From Anaerolineales bacterium (lineage in GTDB: Bacteria; Chloroflexota; Anaerolineae; Anaerolineales; UBA4823), in NCBI GenBank assembly GCA_020061105.1, contig JAGUYW010000002.1, positions 1 to 64,000 on the forward strand: a stretch of 64,000 bases of DNA, written 5' to 3'. The notes below the pieces were generated by a model. That model searched no databases, had not been told where the DNA came from, and saw only the letters and a program-made list of their open reading frames with translations. The position numbers and the translations under genes are program-made. The first letter of the stretch is position 1. Each line of letters begins with the position of its first letter. This document shows positions 59,443 to 64,000 of this stretch, one piece after another.

Positions 59443-62151
59443 TTACAGCAACCCCAGCTCCCGGGCTGCGGCGGTCGCCTCCAGACCGCTGTGCACATTT
59501 AACTTCTGGTAGATATTCTTGATGTGCCACTGCACGGTGCTGACCGCCACCACCAGCTCGGCGGCAATGTCCTCGTAGGTCATCCCGGCGGCGATCAGGC
59601 GCAGCACCTGCAGCTCACGCTCGCTGAGCTGCTCCACCAGTCCAACCTGGTGGATGGGCGTAACTGGGCAGCCTTTCACAGCGCTGAAGGCTTTGCGCAA
59701 CCGGTAAACATATTCCTCCGAAAGCGGGCTTTTCCACTGGCGGCTGTTGGCGGCGTGCAGGTAAGCCAAGACGGCGGCCAGCGGCTGCCCCAGATCTACA
59801 AATATCCGCAGATACCCCTCCGGCTCGGCTAGAAGCAGCGCTTGCTCCAGGGTTTGCAGCGCCTGGCGAGTCTGGCCGCGGCGATGCTGCAGCAAGGCGC
59901 TCAAAGAAAGAATTTCGATCCGGCGCCCGTGCAATCCGTCCACCTGGGCGCGGCGGTCCAGTTGCTCAAGCAAACTTTGCGCTTCTGCCTGGCGATCCTG
60001 GGCGTAACATAAACGCGCAAATACCAGCAAGCTAGAAAGCGGCGCAACGTGCGATGATAAGTCACTTGCGCTAAAATCTGCCAGCCCGGCCTGCTGGCTC
60101 CAGTATTCCGCTGCCGCCAGGTCATTATTCTCCAGGCCGAGCCGCGCTCGCAAGGCATCGATGAAGGCGATATCCTGGGTATTGCGGCTGTGCAGGCAAA
60201 GTTGGCGCGCTTCGTGGATATACTCGAGAGCTATTTCAGGGTTGCTGCAAGCGTTTTCAAGCCGCGCCATCGCCAGGAAACCTTCCCGGATAAAGACAAA
60301 ATCGCCCCCCTGCTCTGCCAGCTTCAAGCCGCTTTCCAGGTTCTGGCGGGCTAACTCTAGCTTGTTCTGTTCGCGCAAAATATCACCGCTGCGGATCAGG
60401 TCGATACCCGCCAGGGCTGGCTCGGGATAAGCCTGAATGAACTGCGTCGCCTCAGCGAACATGCTCATCGCCACCCGCAATCGCCCTTGCTCCACGCGCA
60501 ACAAGCCCAATGAATTGACCCCTCCCAGGTAAGCCGCCAGGTTGTTAGCGATGCGCCCTTCTCGAATAGCCCACAGCAGGTCTTGCTCGGCTTGCTCGAA
60601 GCGCCCCTGCCCCAGGGCAATTTGCCCGCGGAACAATAAAGCCAGGCTGTGACGATCCAATTCTTCGGCGGGAATGCTCTGCAAAGCAAGCTCCAGGCTT
60701 TCCAGGGCTTTGTGCGGCTGGCTAAAGCGCAGCGCGCAAGCCCGCAGCAGATGGAGATTGCCCAGCGTCTCCTGGTGCGAATCTTCCTCGTCCTGGTAGA
60801 AACCAGAAGCCCGGCGCGCTTCCACAGCTTTTTGCGCGGCTTGCAGCAGCGGCTCTACTTTGTCGAATCGCCCCGCCGCTGTCAGCGACCAGGCGTAGCA
60901 CAGGCACAGGTCGGGCTGCGAGTGTAGATATTTCTCCGGCAGCGCTTTCATCCAACCCAACATAGCCGGCGCGGCGCTGTGTTCGAAGATTTTGTGGCGC
61001 AGCGGGTAGATCAGGCTGGCAGCGCGGTCATAATCACGCTGCAACAGGAAGTATTGCACGGCATCCCAGGTCAGTCCGTTGGTTTCGCACCAGTGGGCAG
61101 CGCGGTAATATAAGCTATCCACCTGTCCAGCGCGAGCTTGCACCAGCTTTTGCTGCAGAAACTCGGCCAACAGCGGGTGGTAACGATACCAGCAGTGATC
61201 CTGGTCGAGCGCTTCCAGGAACAGGTTGGCCTTTTCCAGCCTTTCCAGCATCTCTTGGCTGTCGCTGCGCCCGGTTACGGCGTTGCACAGGTAACCGTTC
61301 AGGCGCTTTAAGATGGATGTTTCCAGTAAAAACTGTTGGGCTTCCGGCGGCTGGCTGTTCAAGACCTGCTCCGCAAGGTAATCGCCGATCAAGCGGTTGG
61401 CGCCGGCAAAAAGGCGTACAAACTCCCCCGGGTTTGGGCTGCTTTGCAAAGCGTGGGCAGCCAGTTTCAGCCCAGTGATCCAGCCTTCAGTGCGCTCGTG
61501 CAGGATGTCAATGGCTTCACTCGAGAGCTTGACCTCTATTGCCAGGCGTAGATACTGGCGTGTTTCGTCAGGTGTGAAGCATAGATCACGGCTGCGCACT
61601 TCGATCATCTGGTCGCGGCTGCGCAAAGTGGTCAACGGCAGGTCAGGCTCGGCGCGGCTGATGATGACCAGGTGCATCTGCGGCGGCATGTGCCTGAGCA
61701 GCAGGTTCACGCCGCCCAGCACCGCTGGATCTGTGACCAGATGGTAATCGTCAATTACCAATGCAAAGGGACGTGGGAACTGCTGGGTGATGCACATCAC
61801 CAACGAGGTGACATCCTCCACAGTAGGTGCGCCTTGCCAGGCAGCCAACTCGGGAGCCCTGTGGCGGTTAAGAGAATTCAGCGCCTCACAGAAAGCGCTC
61901 CAAAAATAGGCCGGGTTGTTATCCTGCTCGTTCAGCGCCAACCAGGCCACCGGCGTCTTCTGGCCGCGGCTCGCCGAAACCGCCGCCGCCCATTCGCTGA
62001 CCAGGGTAGTTTTACCAAAACCCGACGGCGCGCAGACCAGCGCCAGGCGCATCTTCAGGCTTTCATCCAGGCGCGCCAGCAGACGCTTGCGCGAAATATG
62101 CCTGGCGGGGCGAGAAGGGATTTCGAATTTGGCAGCGAGCAGACTTGGCAT
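59443..62151 (-). CDS. LuxR/MalT-like regulator (STAND ATPase + TPR + LuxR HTH)
   Basis: Transcription regulator of 902 residues. An N-terminal STAND ATPase has the P-loop APSGFGKTTLVSEW (about 42-55) and Walker B FALVIDDYHLV. The middle is a long TPR-like helical region. The C-terminal LuxR-type DNA-binding domain is LSERELQVLRLIAAGMTYED, IAAELVVAVSTVQWHIKNIY and QKLNVHSGLEA. Such proteins switch genes on when an inducer binds the helical region. It converges with the MoeA gene, stops 3 bp apart. Confidence 0.92.
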   Translation of the reverse strand: MPSLLAAKFEIPSRPARHISRKRLLARLDESLKMRLALVCAPSGFGKTTLVSEWAAAVSASRGQKTPVAWLALNEQDNNPAYFWSAFCEALNSLNRHRAPELAAWQGAPTVEDVTSLVMCITQQFPRPFALVIDDYHLVTDPAVLGGVNLLLRHMPPQMHLVIISRAEPDLPLTTLRSRDQMIEVRSRDLCFTPDETRQYLRLAIEVKLSSEAIDILHERTEGWITGLKLAAHALQSSPNPGEFVRLFAGANRLIGDYLAEQVLNSQPPEAQQFLLETSILKRLNGYLCNAVTGRSDSQEMLERLEKANLFLEALDQDHCWYRYHPLLAEFLQQKLVQARAGQVDSLYYRAAHWCETNGLTWDAVQYFLLQRDYDRAASLIYPLRHKIFEHSAAPAMLGWMKALPEKYLHSQPDLCLCYAWSLTAAGRFDKVEPLLQAAQKAVEARRASGFYQDEEDSHQETLGNLHLLRACALRFSQPHKALESLELALQSIPAEELDRHSLALLFRGQIALGQGRFEQAEQDLLWAIREGRIANNLAAYLGGVNSLGLLRVEQGRLRVAMSMFAEATQFIQAYPEPALAGIDLIRSGDILREQNKLELARQNLESGLKLAEQGGDFVFIREGFLAMARLENACSNPEIALEYIHEARQLCLHSRNTQDIAFIDALRARLGLENNDLAAAEYWSQQAGLADFSASDLSSHVAPLSSLLVFARLCYAQDRQAEAQSLLEQLDRRAQVDGLHGRRIEILSLSALLQHRRGQTRQALQTLEQALLLAEPEGYLRIFVDLGQPLAAVLAYLHAANSRQWKSPLSEEYVYRLRKAFSAVKGCPVTPIHQVGLVEQLSERELQVLRLIAAGMTYEDIAAELVVAVSTVQWHIKNIYQKLNVHSGLEATAAARELGLL

Positions 62152-62452
62152 GATGTTCTCTCTGTCGATGAAGTATTCGGTTACGGTTTATTATAGACCA
62201 AAATGTCGCCTGCGACATCCAACCTATGTAATAATATGTACACAAATACAGAAAAACTTTACCTACCGCAGCGGCGACCTGATGGCGAATGGGAATTTCA
62301 CCATCAACGCCGACCGGCTGTTCCAGGAGATGATACTTCATGCTACAAATGCTGCCGCGTCCCGAGCGGATTTATCCCCAGATCGAAGAACTGGCGCGGC
62401 GCATTGCCGCGCGCCTGCCATGAACCCAATTCCATAGAAAGGGTGTTTGCTG
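62152..62452. other. 301-bp gap with a short reading-frame remnant
   Basis: The gap between the divergent LuxR-type gene and the CPBP gene holds no full gene. A 27-residue forward frame at 62340-62423 (MLQMLPRPERIYPQIEELAR, ending IAARLP) has an upstream GGAG. It reads like the C-terminal helix of a larger protein, so it is either a micro-protein or a remnant. Confidence 0.4.
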
Positions 62453-63376
62453 ATGAACTTCACTGAACCGGCTGCCCTGGCTTACCTGGTTATTTACCTG
62501 GCTGCGCTGGTCGTTGCCATCTGGAAGCGGAAGACCTTCCCCTTGCAAGAGTCCATCATGGTGGTGGTAATCGTTGGCTTTGGGTTTACTGCCCTGGTGC
62601 ATTGGCTCTTTCCGGTCTCTACTGGCGCGCCATCCCCGGCGCCTGTCTCGACTTCCGAATTAACCTTCACGGTGCTGTACCTGGCGGGCATCGCCGCGCT
62701 GCTGGTTTTCCCGCGCCCGATGCCGGAAGAATGGAAGGGCGATTTTGTCAAGAAAAGGCTTGTAGACACGGTCTTCAAGCTTAGCTTCTTTGTCGTCGTG
62801 CCCCTGGCCGCCTTACGCCTGATCTGGCAGACCCCCTGGCAGAGCCTGGGATTTCGCGCTGGCAATATCGAGGCCATCTGGCTGCCTACCCTGCTGCTGT
62901 GCCTGGTCTTTGGCGCGTTCAACCTGCTGGCGGGCAGCAGCGCCGCGCCGGTGCGCAAAGGTCAGTACAACGCCGGGCAAATCGGGCTTGGTTTCGCTCT
63001 GGCGCTGGCGTGGAACTTGTTGGAGGTGGGCCTGGTGGAAGAGTTCTTCTTCCGCGCCTTCCTGCAAGGCCGCCTGACCAGTTTTTTGGGTTCGCCATTA
63101 TCAGGCGTGCTGATCGCCTCGCTGCTGTTCGGATTGGCGCACGCCCCCGGTATCTACCTGCGCAAGGGCGATCAGCACGGCCCCCTGGGCGAAAAACCCA
63201 GCCTGTTGAACGCCATTCTCTACACCATCCTGGTTCTCAGCCCGACCGGCTGGTTCATGGGATTACTCTACTGGCGCACCCAAAGCCTGCTGGCGCCTAT
63301 CCTGGTGCACGCCGTGGTCGATTCAGTGGCGCATTTGCCGTTGTTTATCGAGGGGGTGATGATTCACCGCTCGTAA
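62453..63376 (+). CDS. CPBP intramembrane metalloprotease, larger type
   Basis: Membrane protein of 307 residues with about eight helices. The CPBP motifs are VEEFFFRAFLQGRLTSFLG (paired Glu, Arg), FGLAHAPGIYLRKGD (His) and VHAVVDSVAHLP (His and Asp). It is longer than the protease encoded at 39483. AAAGGG lies upstream of the ATG at 62453; a TTG two codons earlier is in frame. Substrate unknown. Confidence 0.88.
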   Translation: MNFTEPAALAYLVIYLAALVVAIWKRKTFPLQESIMVVVIVGFGFTALVHWLFPVSTGAPSPAPVSTSELTFTVLYLAGIAALLVFPRPMPEEWKGDFVKKRLVDTVFKLSFFVVVPLAALRLIWQTPWQSLGFRAGNIEAIWLPTLLLCLVFGAFNLLAGSSAAPVRKGQYNAGQIGLGFALALAWNLLEVGLVEEFFFRAFLQGRLTSFLGSPLSGVLIASLLFGLAHAPGIYLRKGDQHGPLGEKPSLLNAILYTILVLSPTGWFMGLLYWRTQSLLAPILVHAVVDSVAHLPLFIEGVMIHRS

Positions 63377-63419
63377 AATCGCCGCATGGTTTTCCCGGGC
63401 AGGTGTTCATTCCAAGAGA

Positions 63420-64000
63420 TCATGATGGAGTCATATCAACTACCGCCTGGCGTATTGCACGCAAGTTTTCCAGGGGAGTGAGTAAAGGCACAGCGCACTC
63501 AGGACCGACAACAGCTACCCCTGCGGCAATGGCATACTTTGCCTGTAAATAAGCAGCTTCTGGTTTACCGTTTAAGAGCGTCTCGGGATTATTCACATTT
63601 CCTAATAAAGCCAAGCGCTGCCCGGCTGGCGCAGATGTATTGACTTTTTCAATAGCTTTTTTCGCATCTACCTTTGAGTCGAAGTGAAACCCATGAAATC
63701 CAGAAAAAGCAATATACTCAATGCGATCGAGGGTATTTCCACAGATATGTAGAACAAGCGGAAAGTTCAAGCGGCTGGTTAATTGCTTATGGAAAGGCAG
63801 CAGCAGATCGCGATACATTCTTCCGCTGACCAGGTCGCCGGTAGCGTGATCAGCTACACAGATTACATCTGCACCTGCAGCAATTTGCGCATTGGCAAAC
63901 AAAATCGTAACATCCATCAACCTTTCGAGGAATCGGTTTACCTTTTCCGGCTCCAGGATTGTTGCCATTAAGAAATCCTGGACCCCATGCATATGGTAGG
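63420..64000 (-). CDS. UroD/MtaA-family methyltransferase, partial
   Basis: C-terminal part, 190 residues visible, of a uroporphyrinogen-decarboxylase-fold protein; the N-terminus lies beyond the window. Segments ADVICVADHATGDLVSG, PLVLHICGNTLDRIEYIA (the zinc-binding HxCG motif of the methylcobamide:coenzyme M methyltransferase group MtaA/CmuA), GFHFDSKVDAKKAIEKVN, and ALLGNVNNPETLLNG fit corrinoid-dependent methyltransferases rather than heme-pathway UroD. Stop at 63420. Confidence 0.85.
   Translation of the reverse strand, partial: YHMHGVQDFLMATILEPEKVNRFLERLMDVTILFANAQIAAGADVICVADHATGDLVSGRMYRDLLLPFHKQLTSRLNFPLVLHICGNTLDRIEYIAFSGFHGFHFDSKVDAKKAIEKVNTSAPAGQRLALLGNVNNPETLLNGKPEAAYLQAKYAIAAGVAVVGPECAVPLLTPLENLRAIRQAVVDMTPS

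Noticed and set aside
1-64000. tRNA, rRNA and prophage genes
   Set aside because: None were recognised on reading both strands; a covariance search was not possible.

Overview
The window reads as one chromosomal stretch of a GC-rich Chloroflexota bacterium, most likely of the Anaerolineae type. This is inferred from gene content: several very large NTPase regulators (SARP/BTAD-ATPase-TPR, LuxR/MalT-like, kinase-STAND-TPR), a membrane pyrophosphatase, a giant CSLREA/beta-helix exoprotein ending near an FLPLI motif, CPBP proteases, WYL and GyrI-like regulators, and a five-gene Opp/Dpp transporter. I saw no rRNA or tRNA gene, CRISPR array, prophage or intact insertion sequence.

Layout. 1-1.1 kb: a histidine kinase whose 5' end is abruptly joined, near base 205, to an unrelated reverse-strand fragment (probable breakpoint or assembly chimera). 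1.1-9.0 kb: membrane protein, alpha-toroid protein, DoxX plus a stand-alone Sdh/Frd-type flavoprotein, an OmpR/histidine kinase pair, and a divergent TlpA-like lipoprotein plus CcdA pair. 9.1-15.8 kb: DUF1801 protein, a decayed higBA locus, a cytochrome P450, and a kinase-like/STAND NTPase gene cut by one in-frame amber codon with an unknown downstream partner. 16-28.7 kb: WYL regulator, GyrI-like and HEAT-repeat proteins, MFS transporter, SARP regulator, and the 1541-residue beta-helix exoprotein. 28.8-36.8 kb: a sulfur/redox island with two YeeE/YedE proteins (one fused to a Cys-less rhodanese), a 7-heme cytochrome fused to a b561 module, an octaheme cytochrome of the tetrathionate-reductase type, ArsR and PadR regulators, and a DsrE-family gene with an in-frame TGA exactly where the family has the first Cys of CGTC. 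That gene is a strong selenoprotein candidate.

36.9-46.7 kb: M20 peptidase, small membrane protein plus winged-helix regulator, CPBP protease, DUF5680 protein, kinase-like P-loop protein, lipoprotein, K+-dependent-type membrane pyrophosphatase, AbrB/PIN toxin-antitoxin pair, methyltransferase. 46.8-52.9 kb: a complete oligopeptide-type ABC transporter in the order D-F-A-B-C. 53.4-59.4 kb: a tightly packed operon encoding a P-loop NTPase, a double-domain ECF ATPase, a membrane S-like component, a lipoprotein with a sulfite-oxidase-like fold, EcfT, an FmdE/zinc-ribbon protein and MoeA. This looks like an uptake system tied to molybdenum/tungsten cofactor chemistry whose substrate is not known to me. 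59.4-64 kb: LuxR/MalT-like regulator, a second CPBP protease and the 3' part of a UroD/MtaA-type methyltransferase running off the window.

The main points for follow-up are the UGA-containing DsrE gene and its redox island, the ECF-SUOX-FmdE-MoeA operon, the amber-split kinase/STAND gene, and a dispersed hairpin element with compensatory base changes (2712 and 57410).
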